A stretch of 62,000 bases of DNA from Symbiodinium natans (GCA_905221605.1 CAJNDS010002157.1:1-62000), one strand, 5' to 3'; counted from the stretch's first letter, positions 11,100 through 22,376 are shown. Notes: a model not told the origin generated them from the sequence alone. Numbers and translations: made by a program.

Positions 11100-12240
11100 G
11101 AGACCCTATGACAAAGCTTCGGGTTCTTAGGTATGGTCACACCGAAACCCTGATCACATTTTTCTTTTGGGTGTGGGCCGGGGTTGGGGCTCGGGGACTA
11201 CGACAAAGAGTGAAAAGCTCTAGGTCTAAAAGACCTCTTCGGTCACTTGGGTTTATAGGGTCTACATTCCTCACAGTGTACGGTGTGAGTGATTCCCCAA
11301 ATAAGAGTGACGAAGTCCTTACTGTAACCTGGTGGAACTGAAGGTTAACCTTTGGGACAAAAAGGGGATTACTAAGTCAAGATTATGTGGTCATCGTATG
11401 GAGGTTGCGCATCTTTAGGGTGCACCAAGACAAGGGCGCTGTGATAGAGGAAGCACAACAAACAAACAGCAAGCCGAACCGTGAACCCTGAACCCTTTAA
11501 ACCCCTGAACCCTGAACCCTAAACCCTGAACCCTGAACCCTAAACCCCTGAACCCTAAACTCCTGCTTGGACTTGGTTTCACAGCTTGGGCCGCCACGTC
11601 CGGTAGGACTGACTCGTATCTGAGTTCGGGAGGCGGAAGCGGGGGTTTTCCGACATGAGGGGTACCTTATTGGGGTCCTGATTCTCTCTCTCTCTCTCTC
11701 TCTCTCACTCCAGCCCACGACGGGAAACTGGTGAATTACCGAATGCCCTCTGCCTTTCTTGCTCTAGCCTGGCGGAATACTGCAGGCCGAATGATCCCAC
11801 GATCTCGTTGCATGCGGCACCTTCTTTCAACATCCAGGGCTTTGGGTGCAGGGCAGTAAGGAGATCTGCAAGAAGCCTTCGCGATGCAAACTGGCTGATA
11901 CTCCTGATGCTTGTGTTTGTCGTGCTTGCCCCGGTAGACCGGTTCTGGGGGAGGGGGGGGGGGGGGCAGTGCCAGCTGCATCCGGGTTGCCAAAGGTAGT
12001 TTAAAGTTCCAGGTCCTACCTGGGATTGACCTTTATCACAAGGAGACATGGTGCACACTTCTATGTTTAAAGGCCATGCTGAACAAGCAATTACACTCTG
12101 GGCGACATCCTTTCTCGTACTAGTTCTTAGTAAGGAATGGGGGGAATGAGGTACCCTATAGAATCTCTTGGAGGGTATAAACATGTAGAGTGGCATAAGG
12201 TACCTACTTCCCTCAGTAAGGAGTTTCCCTAAACCCTAAC
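11100..12240. other. Low-information stretch with (CT)n and a G-run
   Basis: Contains a CCCTGAA/CCCTAAA block at 11475-11560, a CT repeat at 11684-11706 and a G-run at 11951-11966. A 163-codon minus-strand frame at 11705-12196 has no motif and unremarkable composition. A palindromic stretch near 12122-12215 resembles the element at 27243-27343. Confidence 0.4.
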
Positions 12241-12263
12241 CCTAAACCCTAAACCCTCTTCAG

Positions 12264-12378
12264 AACTTCAGAGGCTGCGGCGGCGACACGACAAGGTCTC
12301 CTTGCGCGGCAAATTCGAAGAGTCCTCCGTCCCACAGTGGGCCTCTGTGCTGGGCGTTTTGGGCTTCCCGGAGGCTGG
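12264..12378 (+). CDS. Candidate exon, helical, unidentified
   Basis: Acceptor CCCTCTTCAG| and donor GG|GTAGGT bound a fully open frame (ELQRLRRRHDKVSLRGKFEE, then QWASVLGVLGFPEAG). The bounds and composition make this one of the better isolated exons. Partner exons were not identified. Confidence 0.45.
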
Positions 12379-12379
12379 G

Positions 12380-14380
12380 TAGGTTGTTTTTTTTGTTTTT
12401 TTTTCTCCACCCGTGTCGCATGCGTGTACTAGGTAGGGTTTAGGGTTTATATAGGGTTTAGAGTTTAGGGTTTGGGCTTCGCGGCAGTTCTAGGGCTTAC
12501 CTCAAGGCTCCTATGTAGTACCTTCGTGGGGGTAGTAGACCAGGATGCCCTATAACTAAACCGGAAAGGTAACTAGATCAGAGCAAAAAAACCATAAACC
12601 CTAAACTTTAGGCCCTAAACCCTAAAAGGTAGGGTTTAAAAGTGCGAAACCCCAAACTCTAAACCCTAAACCCTAAACCCTGAACCCTGAACCCTGAACC
12701 CTAAACCCTAAAAAGTGTTGTTGTTTCTTTTTCTCGGCAGTTTGGGTTCCCGGGGCCGATTCGTCTTCCTTTGGGTTTGAGGACTTCGGCTGCACCTTGG
12801 CAACTTCCAGGGTTTAGGGTTTAGGGTTTAGGGTTGAGGGTTTGGGGTTTGGGGTTTAGGGTTTAGGGTTTACGGCTTCCTCTTCTACGGCTTCCTCTTC
12901 TAACCCCCACCCGATCTGCACCCCCCCCCCCCCTCCTCAAAGTACAGAGAGCCTTGTTGAAGGAACTGTGGTTCCTTCTCAGAGGCTGTAGGGTTTTGGT
13001 CTAAACCTAAAGCCTAAACCCTAAACCCTAGACACTGAACCCCCAAACCACGTGAGATGGCATCACCAGCTTTTCAACAGGTTGCTGCACCAAGGGCCGG
13101 GCCCAATTTGGTCGACCACTGCGGTGTCTGGCCAGGTTGACTCTTACCGTTCAGGTTCAGGGTTTAGGGTTTAGGGTTTAGGGCTGAGGGTTTAGGGTTC
13201 AGGGTTCGGGTTTAGGGCAGTTTAGGGTTTAGGGTTCAGGTTTAAGGTTGAGGGTTGGGGGGCTAGGGTTTAGGGTAACTATATAGGGATGCAGTTTGTC
13301 GGCTACAATGCACTGTTCGTTGAGAACATTTTCCAATTCTGCCCAGAGAGATGATTTATGAGAAGTGTTCTACAATTTGCTTAAGAACCCCCCCCCAAAA
13401 AAAAAAAACTAACAAACATTTATTGCCCTTAGGAAGAAGAATTTGCTTTTTTTTTTTGGGGGGGGGGGTAAGCAATTGGTAGTGTTCCGAAATTCAACCA
13501 TACCCAGTCTGGGGTGTAAAACCAGGCTTCGAGGTTTGGGGGTTTCAGGGGCTTAGGGCTTTTTATGCAGGGGCTCTAAGGTTCGGTGCCTTGAGAGCTT
13601 CAGGCCTTCCGACAGTTAAGTGCTTGATGATACGGGGGGGAGGGGGGGGAGGGGGGAAGGAGGGCCCCCTATTCATCAGGGCCTACAAACCAAACCCCCC
13701 TCAAACCCTCAGAAGCCCTCAGATCAACCTGCAAACCCCACCGAAAAACTCTGGGAAACCCAAATCCTAAACCCTGAACAGCCCTTCAACATCAGCAAAC
13801 CTCGAAGGCAATGGGGATGTAGCAGCTCCCCAGCCTCAAATTACGGAGTTTTGGGCGTGCACGGTCGAAGGCTTCAGGGTTCACCCCGAAAACCCGAAAA
13901 CCCGAAAACCCAAACCCCAAAGCCCAACCCCTCCGAACTGAACCACCAAGTACACAACACCAAAGCATCCTGAACCCCTAGGCCCCACAGCCCGAAAGCC
14001 TGGCTAAACTCCCCAAATCCCCCAAAAAGCCCCAGAACTTCGGAACTGCACTCCGAGCGCAAAAAGCCTAAAACCCCGAACCCCAATACCCAAGAAGCCC
14101 CCCAAACAAACACTCAGAAGCTTGGGGGCTTAGGGGCAATTTTGGTTTAAGTAGGATTTAGGGTTTAGGAGATTAAGGGCGCTGCAGGGTCTTGGACAGG
14201 ATTTTGCCTCAGATCTTGTTTTCCCGAAGCATGGCGGAGGGTTTTTCAGCGGAGGTGGTGGTCTTTAAGGAGTGTCGTTTGATGGATGACGTGATGGATT
14301 TGATGGATTTCGTTGCGTGATGGATTTGGTGGGTTTTCCTCTTAGAATTAATATGCTTTAAAGCAGGGGGTAGGGGTGGC
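12380..14380. repeat. Telomere-type mosaic with homopolymer tracts
   Basis: Short arrays at about 12655-12715, 12812-12870 and 13155-13275. A C-run/A-run at 13387-13407 is followed by a T-run/G-run at 13447-13468. One possible plus-strand exon follows TTTTCAACAG| at about 13081. No firm gene. Confidence 0.45.
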
Positions 14381-14388
14381 AGGAGCCT

Positions 14389-14650
14389 CTGCGTGGTTTG
14401 GCGTTGTCGAAACGCAAAAGCGATGACCCTCTGCGTGTGCGCGGCGGGTCGTGATCGCACGAACGACAACCCTCTGCGTGCTTTGGCGTAGTCGAAACGT
14501 AGTCGAAATGCAAAAACGATCGCGCGGTGTCGTGATCGCACGAACGACAACCTCTGCGTGTTTTGGCGTTGTCGAAACGCAAAAGCGATGACCCTCTGCG
14601 TGGGTGCGGGGTGTCCTGATCGCTCGAACGACAAGCCTCTGCTTTTTTTG
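14389..14650. repeat. Minisatellite, about 42-bp units alternating in two types
   Basis: Successive units start CCTCTGCGTG. One type continues TTTGGCGTTGTCGAAACGC; the other carries GGTCGTGATCGCACGAACG. Six units are visible. The frames of 74 and 141 codons through it are products of the repetition. Confidence 0.8.
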
Positions 14651-14691
14651 GCGTTGGCCCGTGTGTGGTTAAGGATCTAGGATCCAGGCTT

Positions 14692-14798
14692 CCCTAAGGG
14701 TCCATGTACTAAATAGGGAGTATTTGGGCCGTAAAGTACCTCCTATACAGAGACTTTGGGGCCCAAGTATTCCCCATTTAGGTACATGGACCCTTAGG
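14692..14798. mobile_element. MITE-like element with 39-bp inverted repeats and 4-bp TSD
   Basis: The left arm starts CCCTAAGGGTCCATGTAC and the right arm is its near-complement ending GTACATGGACCCTTAGG. The arms match over about 39 bp. GCTT flanks both sides (14688-14691 and 14799-14802), a 4-bp duplication like those of the introner families here. Confidence 0.75.
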
Positions 14799-15260
14799 GC
14801 TTTAGGGTTTGGGGGGTCATTGTAGCACGCCTGACAGTAGCTACAGCTACATGGGTTCCTCTTTCGAACCTTGGCAGCTTCTGCGGCCTACCAGGCTCCA
14901 CCCGGTTTATGCTGCTGGCACTTTCCTATACCTTCATATAGCCCCGAGATACCCTAATAAGAACCCCTCCCACAAAACAGAAGCCCTACTTAAAGAGACC
15001 ACCAGCCAATATGACTACTGTTACCTTCTTTCGGGCTTCTGGCTTCTGTTTCACATGCGTTGAGACAAGAAACCTTTATGAAACAACCCTAAACCGTAAT
15101 CCCTCAACCCAAACCCTCAACCCCAAGCCCAAAACCCCAACGCTTCCGTTCCGCGTGTTTGGCTCCCTGAATTGTGCCGAGGTGCACGGAAGTCACAAGG
15201 TCGTCGCTGCTGCTGAAGCTGTCCTCAGCCAAGGGCTCTAGGGTAACCTATCAGCTTTCA

Positions 15261-15402
15261 CCCTAAACCCTAAACCCTAAACACCAAACCCTAAACCCTA
15301 AACCCTAAACCCTAAACCCTAAACCCTAAACCCTAAACCCTAAACCCTAAACCCTAAACCCTAAACCCTAAACCCTAAACCCTAAACCCTAAACCCTAAA
15401 CC
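15261..15402. repeat. CCCTAAA array
   Basis: About 19 CCCTAAA units, mostly perfect. Confidence 0.95.
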
Positions 15403-15519
15403 CCCCAGAGAAGGGTTCTTAAGGCAGCCAAAGGGGCCAGGAGTCGACCGCCAGGTAGCGGGGAAAACGAGGTAACACCAATGGTGAGACGCTGGCTGGC
15501 CTGGAGCTTAGGAGGTTTT

Positions 15520-15760
15520 TGGGGTTTAGGGTTTAGGGTTTAAGGTTTAGGGTTTAGGGTTTGGGGTTTGGGGTTTGGGGTTTGGGGTTTAGGGTTTAGG
15601 GTTTGGGGTTTGGGGTTTGGGGTTTGGGGTTTGGGGTTTAGGGTTTGGGGTTTAGGGTTTGGGGTTTGGGGTTTAGGGTTTGGGGTTCAGGGTGTGGGGT
15701 TTTGGGTTTAGGGTTTGGGGTGTGGGGTTTAGGGTTTGGGGTTTAGGGTTTGAGGTGTGT
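15520..15760. repeat. TTTAGGG/TTTGGGG mixed array
   Basis: Heptamers alternate between TTTAGGG and TTTGGGG (A-to-G at position 4), with some TTCAGGG and TGTGGGG. Confidence 0.9.
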
Positions 15761-16079
15761 TACGTTCTGGGTTGCTCGCTAGGCTCCGGGGCCTCACCTT
15801 TTTTTTTTTATAACCGGCCCCTCTGCCCGGGTCGCTCGCAACATCGCGTGGCGGTAAGCCCACCCCAAGCCACCCGGCATATCTATTTTAGGGTTTAGTT
15901 CCTAAAGCCTTGTTTTTGCTTTTTCCAGCGGGGGCATGCTGTGTCCCTGCGCACGCTGTTTCTGCACCGTCCCGATCTGAGCCTCGCGGGGGCAAGGCTG
16001 CAAAGAGGTGAAGTTGTGGAAAACGCTGCCCCTAGGCTGTGAAAGGTCGGGGGGATAGCCCTTCATCATCAAAGTCGGG

Positions 16080-16760
16080 ACGGGCTTGTTTGAAGGCGTT
16101 TGGCATCCCGCATCTGCCGTCACGGAAGGCGTCTGGCGTGTGTCTCACAGATTGGTTTGGGTTGCCGTAGGGGTACCGTTGCCCCGGGCCAGCGTCCCGA
16201 CGTGCTTCTTTGAGGGCGTTTGGCATCCCTTGCCTGCGACCCTCGTTAGCCAGCACGGAAACCATCGACACAAAGCAATTTGGGTTACCGAAGGGGTAGC
16301 GCTGCCCCTCGACCGGGCCAGCGTCCCGATACGACTCTCCCTGGACCAAGACTAGGCTGTGAGAAGGTCGTGGGGGTGGCCCATTATTGGTTTGGGTTGC
16401 CGTAGGGGTACCGTTGCCCTTCGACTTCTTTGAAGGCGTTTGGCATCCCTTGCCAGCACGGAAACCATCGACGCAAAGCAGTTGGGGTTAGCGCAGCCCC
16501 TCGATCGGGCCAGCGTCCCGATACGACTCTCCCGTGACCAAGACTAGGCTGTGAAAAGGTCGTGGGGGTGGCTGATTGGTTTGGGTTACCGAAGGGGTAG
16601 CGCCGCCCCTCGATCGGGCCAGCGTCCCGACACGACTCTCCCTTGACCAAGACTCGGCTGTGAAAAGGTCGTGGGGGTGGCTGATTGGTTTGGGTTTCCG
16701 AAGGGGTAGCGCTGCCCCTGGACCGGGCCAGCGTCCCGATACGACTCTCGCCTCCCATGC
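16080..16760. repeat. Minisatellite, units of about 110 bp
   Basis: Four to five units share GGGGTAGCGCTGCCCCTCGA, then GGGCCAGCGTCCCGA, GACTCTCCC and AAGGTCGTGGGGGTGGC. Spacing is about 100-115 bp in the later part and looser before 16270. Several frames on both strands stay open across units, so coding cannot be excluded, but repetition explains it. Confidence 0.8.
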
Positions 16761-16889
16761 CTCTGGAGGTTATCGCAAGCCTTCACAAAGGCTTCCGGGA
16801 ACCTCCCAGAACCAGCGATTTCAGTACTAAAGATTCGCATTTTCATTGTGGGTCCAGGCCAATCCTGGGGTCCCCCTCATTGGGGGGCT

Positions 16890-17325
16890 TGGAGAAGCTT
16901 TGTTGTGAACACAAAAGAAATGGAGAGCCCAAAAAGTTCAAAAATCTGGCCTGGGAGAAGCATAGAAAGGCTCAGAAAATAGCCTGGGAGAAGCTCAAAG
17001 AAAAAACTAAACCCAGACATGGTTCGGAAGGAGCCCAGAAAAGGCTCAGGAATGGTCTCAGGAGGAGCCCAAAATGGCTCAAAAATGGTCTGGGGAGCCT
17101 AAAAGGCTCGAAACGGTCGGGGAGAAGCAAGCCAAGAAATGGTTTGAAAAAGGCTCAGACGGCGATCTGAGCCCGGCAACGGTCCTTGAGGGGGGCCCGG
17201 GTTGCACCAGCAAGTCCTTGGTGGGGGCCCAGGTTGCACGAGCAACGGTCCTTGGGGGGGGGCAGGTTGCACCAGCAACGGTCCTTGGGGGGGGGCCAGG
17301 TTGCACCAGCAAAAAGTCTTGGGTT
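16890..17325. repeat. Two adjoining short tandem-repeat tracts
   Basis: At 16890-17160 a loose 25-30 bp motif (GAGAAGC..AGAAAGGCTCA) recurs. At 17185-17318 a roughly 36-bp unit, GGTCCTTGGGGGGGG.. then GGTTGCACCAGCAA, repeats four times with G-run length differences. Confidence 0.75.
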
Positions 17326-17329
17326 TAGG

Positions 17330-18250
17330 GTCTTTACCTTTGACACTCAAAGGCTCGACCGCCTTGACGGCCAGTGTGGGCCTTACCTTGCCTTGGAGCG
17401 TCCAGCAGCCCCAGCTTTACCTGGGCTGCACGTTCAGTGCTCTCAGGTCGCTCGCGAAGCTCGGACGGCTTCGGGCTCTCAAGTGTTGGTAGCGAGCCCT
17501 CAGCAAAGACTTTAGGGTTTAGGGTTTAGGGATTACGGTGCTTTTTGCTGGGAGGTGTTGGGTGTCAACACATTCCCGACAAAATGGATCTTAGACTCTT
17601 GGAGCACCGCTGTGAGGGGAGGACTGGCGGGGCACCCCGTGATGCAGGGCTGTTGATGTGGATTTAGGGTTTGCGGCTTAGGTTTCTTGCCCTAAGCCCT
17701 AAAACCTAAACCCTAAACCCTAAGGCTTAGGGTCCTTGAGGACTTTAGGCTATGGCCTGAGCCTTAAGGCTTACACCCCCAAAACCCTTTACATCTTATC
17801 CTTAACCAAAAGACACACACACAGCAAATGCCAAAGACTGCATCTACATCTGGGTCCTGCGGACTCAGTCGTGCTCCAAAAGCCCTCAAGCCCCAAGACT
17901 ACAACATTCCAGCAAAAAAACATGTAACGAAATAAAAATACTAACAATAATGTGTGACCTAGTCATGTAATTCCTAGTCACCAGGGCTACAGCTCCCTCC
18001 CGCCCCAACCCTCCCTGAAAAGGGAGAAAACTCGAACTCAAACCCGAAGCGCTAGGGTTTAGGGTTTAGGGTTGAGGCATTAGTAGGGCTTAGGAAACCA
18101 AAAGCCCTCAAGCCCTAGATTCTAAGCCTGCGCCCGAAACATACCCAAAGGCATGGAGCAGTGTGCCCAGAAATTGAGGATTCTTTAGTTTGTCGGATCG
18201 AATGATCCCCTAAACCCTCAACCCTAACCCTAGACCCTAAACCCTTTTTT
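17330..18250. other. Islands and short arrays, no supported gene
   Basis: Short TTTAGGG blocks near 17512, 17700 and 18055. Frames of 60-110 codons without motifs. Confidence 0.35.
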
Positions 18251-18258
18251 GCATCCAG

Positions 18259-18302
18259 GCCTTGTAACGACTGCCGGCTACTTGAAACTAAGGGCCGAGC
18301 CA
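18259..18302 (+). CDS. 44-bp exon, copy 1 of a pair (other copy at 37312)
   Basis: Bounded by TTTTTTGCATCCAG| and a GC donor, CCA|GCAAGC. The frame reads LVTTAGYLKLRAEPA. A segment of about 95 bp around it is about 88 % identical to 37303-37400. There the donor is GTAAGC, so the two copies differ in GC versus GT donor. Confidence 0.4.
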
Positions 18303-18712
18303 GCAAGCTAATAGCACTCGTGGCTATTAGGCTACTCTCTCAGCATAAGATACCCTAAACCCTTAACCCTGAAACCTAAACCCTAAACCCTAAATCCGAA
18401 ACCCTAAACCCTAAACTGCAAGGGCTTAGGGGTGTGGGATCCTAAGCCCTGAGCCCTATGTGGCGCCTTTTGGAAGACCTCTGGATCGGAGAAGACGCGC
18501 TGGACCTGACAACTTGCCTAGACTGGGTTCTGCACCCCTTTTATGATTAGGGTTTAGGGTCTAGGGTCTAGGGTTTAGGGTTTAGGGTTTAGGGTTTCGG
18601 GTTTCGGGTTTGGGCTTTAGCGGTTTAGGGGTTTAGGGGTTTAGATCTAGAGCTGAAGAACCTGCAGCTCCTTGTCGCATGGGCATTTTCTAACACGGAT
18701 GAAACTCCTTGC

Positions 18713-18773
18713 AGCCGTGCCGCGATGGCAGTGATGCTGGAAGAGTAGGCGCCCACCTGGTCATCGTTCAGCG
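18713..18773 (-). CDS. Candidate exon, unidentified
   Basis: Minus strand: acceptor CACTTAG|, frame LNDDQVGAYSSSITAIAARL, and GC donor CT|GCAAGG. The bounds and peptide are good; the family is unknown. Confidence 0.4.
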
Positions 18774-19432
18774 CTAAGTGCCGTGGGGGTTTCCGAAATA
18801 AGGGTTTAGGGTTAGGGTTTAGGGTTTCGGGTTTAGGGTTTCGGGTTTAGGGTGTTAGGGTTTAGGATCTAGGGTTTAAATAGACCCCCAAATTGTTGGA
18901 TTCCCTTACAAACAGGACCCCAGTAAGGTACCCCCAATTTCGGAAACCACCTCATGGGCATCCACGGCAAGCAACAACAGACGACTGGTGCAGACCCGTG
19001 AAAAAATCCTGAGGGTTGAGGGTTTAGGGTTTAGGCTTAGAGGGCCATATCGCACTCCGAGCCGCCAAACCCCAAAGACGTCTCTGGAAACGCTTCGTCC
19101 ACGCGAGCATCTCCTGTCGCAGGGTATTTGGTGTTTAAGGTTTAGGATCTGGGGTTAAACCCTAACCCAGAATTCGATAAGAGCAACAGGAATTCTACAG
19201 TAGTGCCACAACTCCTTCAGACTGTTCAGGGTTTAGGGTTTCGGGGTTTAGGGCTGAAGCCCTGAACCCTAAACCCGATAGTGGCTTGGCTGGGAGATAC
19301 CATCTAACGCGAGCAGCCCGTGCATAAGTCCATCTCTAGGCTTTGTGTGCCGGACAGACCCAAAGGGCCCATGTATCTATGTAGGGTTTTAGGTTTTAGG
19401 GTTTAGGGTTTAGGGCTCAGAAATTACCCTCA

Positions 19433-19530
19433 GGGCCTATGTATCTGTATGGTTTATACTTGGGCCTAAAAGGGGTTCCCATGATAGTAGCTTTAGGGCC
19501 CACGTGTATACTAGATAGGTACATGGCCCC
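19433..19530. mobile_element. Possible short palindromic element
   Basis: AGGGCCTATGTATCTGTATG on the left and a loose complement ending TAGGTACATGGCCC on the right, about 98 bp. No clear target duplication. Confidence 0.35.
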
Positions 19531-19920
19531 CCCCCAAACCGAGAACCGAAAGGAAAAAGCAGCCTCAAAGCAGCATGTCGCACTCTCCTTCCGAATGCAC
19601 TACGCCCCGAAGACCCAAAACACTTCCTGCAAGCAGCGCGCATCCCCCCTGAAGCCCAAATGCTGAAAGTGTAAACCCTGAAGCCCGAAAGCCCTAGCCC
19701 TAAGATCCTAAAGTGAACTGAAGACCCACAAGTCCAGAGCAGAGATCCAACTTCCAAAGCTTCCCGACAAACCATAGGAAGCCGAAACCCCATGAATCCA
19801 GTATGAACCCCAAACCCCATAAGCCCTGAGCCTTAAGCCCTGAGCCTTAAGCCCTGAGCCCTAAACCCTAAACCCTAAACCCTAAACCCTAAACCCTAAA
19901 CCCTATTCCGGGGGCCGCGC

Positions 19921-19997
19921 CGGGAGCATCTGAACGATCTCCACATCTCCGGCCATCACGGCAGCCACGAAAGCACCGCAAGAGGTGCCGTGGAAGC
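19921..19997 (-). CDS. Candidate ankyrin-repeat exon
   Basis: Minus strand, acceptor CCGAAG|GC. The frame reads FHGTSCGAFVAAVMAGDVEI followed by VQML. This fits the ankyrin consensus G-T-x-L-x-x-A-x-x-x-G-x-x-E-I-V-x-x-L. Only one repeat is present. Neighbouring islands on the same strand (22259, 21220-21330, 18713) may belong to the same gene; this is not shown. Confidence 0.4.
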
Positions 19998-20589
19998 CTT
20001 CGGTTCAAGTTCACAGTATGGGCCTTCCCCCTAAACCCCTGCGGCACCCCCCGACTGAATCCGTGTATACTACAAAATGCACCCCCCCCCCTTCCACCCT
20101 AAACCCTAGACCCCAGCCCCAAACCCTAAACACTTTCCCTAAACCCTAAACCCTAAACCCTAAACCCTAAACTCTAAACCCCTAAAAAATTATCCTGAAG
20201 GGAGGGCTCAACTCTCTTCTTGCTTCTCAGTCGCGGAGTTTCGGTGCCTAGGCAGCATCTCTGACAGGGTTTGGGGTTAAGGGTTTAGGGTGCGGGGCCC
20301 TAAACCCTAAACCCCTTTCACACCGTGATTCACACCTTCAGATTTCAATGTTCGGGGCTCCAGCCAGCAATTGCCCTTGACTCTCAAGGCTTTGCTTGCG
20401 CTGAAGCTCAGTTGCTCAACTTTTTAGGTCCTCCTGCACACCTTCACGCCTCAAGGATTTCTGATTCTCAATCAGGATGCATGCCCCCCGCTCCCCCCCC
20501 CCACCCTCCTCCCAAAAGAAAGATTGGACCAAACTCCTGAGCCTAAACCCTCAACCCTAAGCCCTGACTTATTGCACTGCAGCCATCTC

Positions 20590-20612
20590 GCCCCCCCCCC
20601 CCCCCCCCCCCG
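20590..20612. repeat. Poly-C tract
   Basis: A run of about 20 C followed by GCCCCCC. Confidence 0.9.
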
Positions 20613-20880
20613 CCCCCCAAAACCAAACGAAGCCCGCGCTAAGCACCCCTTCATGCAGAAGGTATTCCTTAACAAAAACCCCTACAAATCAAGGGAGCCA
20701 AACTTGGGCCCGTAAGGATGTACCCCTAAGAGGTTCCCTTAATAATCCTCCTGACATGTCCCCCTAAACCCTAAAGCCTAAGCCTAAACCCTAAACCCTA
20801 ATATTCCCCCAAAAGGATCCTTCGGAAGGGTCCCCAAACCCGTGGGTACCACCTTGGGGGCCAAGGCAAACATCCCTTGA

Positions 20881-21022
20881 CTTGGGGGCTGAATACCCTA
20901 GCCCCAAAAAGGCAAACCTTTTGTTTGTAGTAGAATTAAATAGATAAATAATATATTATAATATATATATATAACTTGTTATGCAACCAAAAAGGTTGAA
21001 GGTTAACTACCAAGCCCCTAAG
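20881..21022. mobile_element. Introner/MITE family B, copy 1, with TSD TTGA
   Basis: Left end CTTGGGGGCTGAATACCCTA, right end ACTACCAAGCCCCTAAG. TTGA duplicates flank it at 20877-20880 and 21023-21026. The interior is AT-rich (TATATA at 20955-20972) and holds AAAAAGG..CCTTTT complementary stretches. It belongs with 34861-34960 and 35307-35405. Confidence 0.8.
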
Positions 21023-21219
21023 TTGAAAAAAACAACTACACACCCTGCAAACCGCTAAGGGTCATTGCTTGTTGGGATCCACTCCTCATTCCCAGCTGGG
21101 ACTTGGGCATCCATGATTTTTTTCTCTAAATTCGTGTAGGGTTTAGGGTTTAAAGGCTTAGGGCTTAGGGCTTAGGGTTTAGAGTTTAGGGCTGAGGGCT
21201 AGGGCTTATGGTTGTTGAT

Positions 21220-21315
21220 GCCACTTCATGTTGCACACCTGCTTCAGAACTTGCCGTGGTTCTTGTCCCTTCCGGCAGGTGCTTCTTGTGCAACCAAACA
21301 GCAGCAGCCATGGTA
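21220..21315 (-). CDS. Candidate exon, unidentified
   Basis: The minus strand of this island is open throughout, beginning MAAAVWLHKKHLPEGTRTTA. Splice sites are not clear. Confidence 0.2.
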
Positions 21316-21323
21316 ACCCTCAG

Positions 21324-21428
21324 CCTAAACCCTAAACCCTAAACCCTAAACCCTAAACCCTAAACCCTAAACCCTAAACCCTAAACCCTAAACCCTAAAC
21401 CCTAAACCCTAAACCCTAAACCCTAAAC
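21324..21428. repeat. CCCTAAA array
   Basis: About 15 CCCTAAA units. Confidence 0.95.
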
Positions 21429-21756
21429 CTTGTAAGGTTACCTGCAAAATCCCTTCCAAGACCTTGATGGGTTCCGGTGGATGGGTGAGGGTGCTGGGAG
21501 CCAGGGTTAGACTACCAGTCTAGACCCTCAACCCCCTGAACAAGGAATTGTCCTTGCCTGCCGTCTTAAGTTATGCTGGGATCCCTGAGGAATAGTCCCA
21601 AATCCTAAGTCTAAAGCCTGAGTCCTAAACCTCTAACCGGCGAAAACGGTTCTACTGGCTGTCAAGGCGCTATGTGCTTGTAGTTGGGGCACCGCCGAAG
21701 ACAACAGGCAACGCCGCCTCTGCAAATCACATGTGGGGGGGGGGGGGGGATTTGGC

Positions 21757-21878
21757 CAAAGCCCAAAGCCCAAAGCCCAAAGCCCAAAGCCCAAAGCCCA
21801 AAGCCCAAAGCCCAAAGCCCAAAGCCCAAAGCCCAAAGCCCAAAGCCCAAAGCCCAAAGCCCAAAGCCCAAAGCCCAA
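21757..21878. repeat. CCCAAAG heptamer array
   Basis: About 17 perfect CCCAAAG units. This is a homogeneous variant of the telomere-type heptamer, preceded by a G-run at 21735-21749. The frames of 68-108 codons across it are artefacts. Confidence 0.95.
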
Positions 21879-22258
21879 AGCAAAAAAAACCTTAAAGAAC
21901 CAAAACCCTGAAACCCCAAACTCTAACCCGAAACCCTGAAACCCTTTTTCGCAACCCACAGCCCAAAACCCTAAACCTAAGCTCTCTGGACCTAAACGCC
22001 GAAACTCGTCGGGTTTCTGAGGGTTTTGAGTCCGTGACGCGGGCTCCTTGGCTCCTTCAGGTACGTTCGATCATTCTGGGTTTAGGCCTTAGGATTTAGG
22101 ATGTTTTCAAAGCATCGTCGGACCTGGCCGTTTAGGGGTCACTCTCTCCCTCACCACTCCACCACCCCGCTCCTCCTTAAACCCTAAAGCCCTAAACCCT
22201 AAAACCCTTAGACCATTAAACCCTTCAACTCTTAAACCCCTACACCTCGCTCCCGGAC

Positions 22259-22376
22259 CTGTGTAGATCATGAGGTTTGCGCACGGGCCGAAGGTGATCG
22301 TGAAGTTCTCTGCATCAATGTCGGGGAAGTCCGGCGGTGTTGGCAGCACCTGGCAACCCCCTGAAGAGTTGAAAGC
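22259..22376 (-). CDS. Candidate exon, unidentified
   Basis: Minus strand, acceptor GGACTGCAG| and donor ACAG|GTCCGG. The open frame includes LPTPPDFPDIDAENFTITFG and PCANLMIYT, a convincing protein sequence. Family not recognised. Confidence 0.45.

Noticed and set aside
11705-12196. 163-codon minus-strand ORF as a gene
   Set aside because: No motif, unusual mixture of residues, crosses a G-run and a CT-repeat edge, and no splice or start context supports it.
14389-17320. CRISPR array
   Set aside because: Units are contiguous or nearly so, without unique spacers of constant length, and the DNA is clearly eukaryotic.
21633-21959. Repeat-protein ORFs across the CCCAAAG array on both strands
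   Set aside because: A stop-free heptamer opens all frames it allows; composition is purely that of the repeat.
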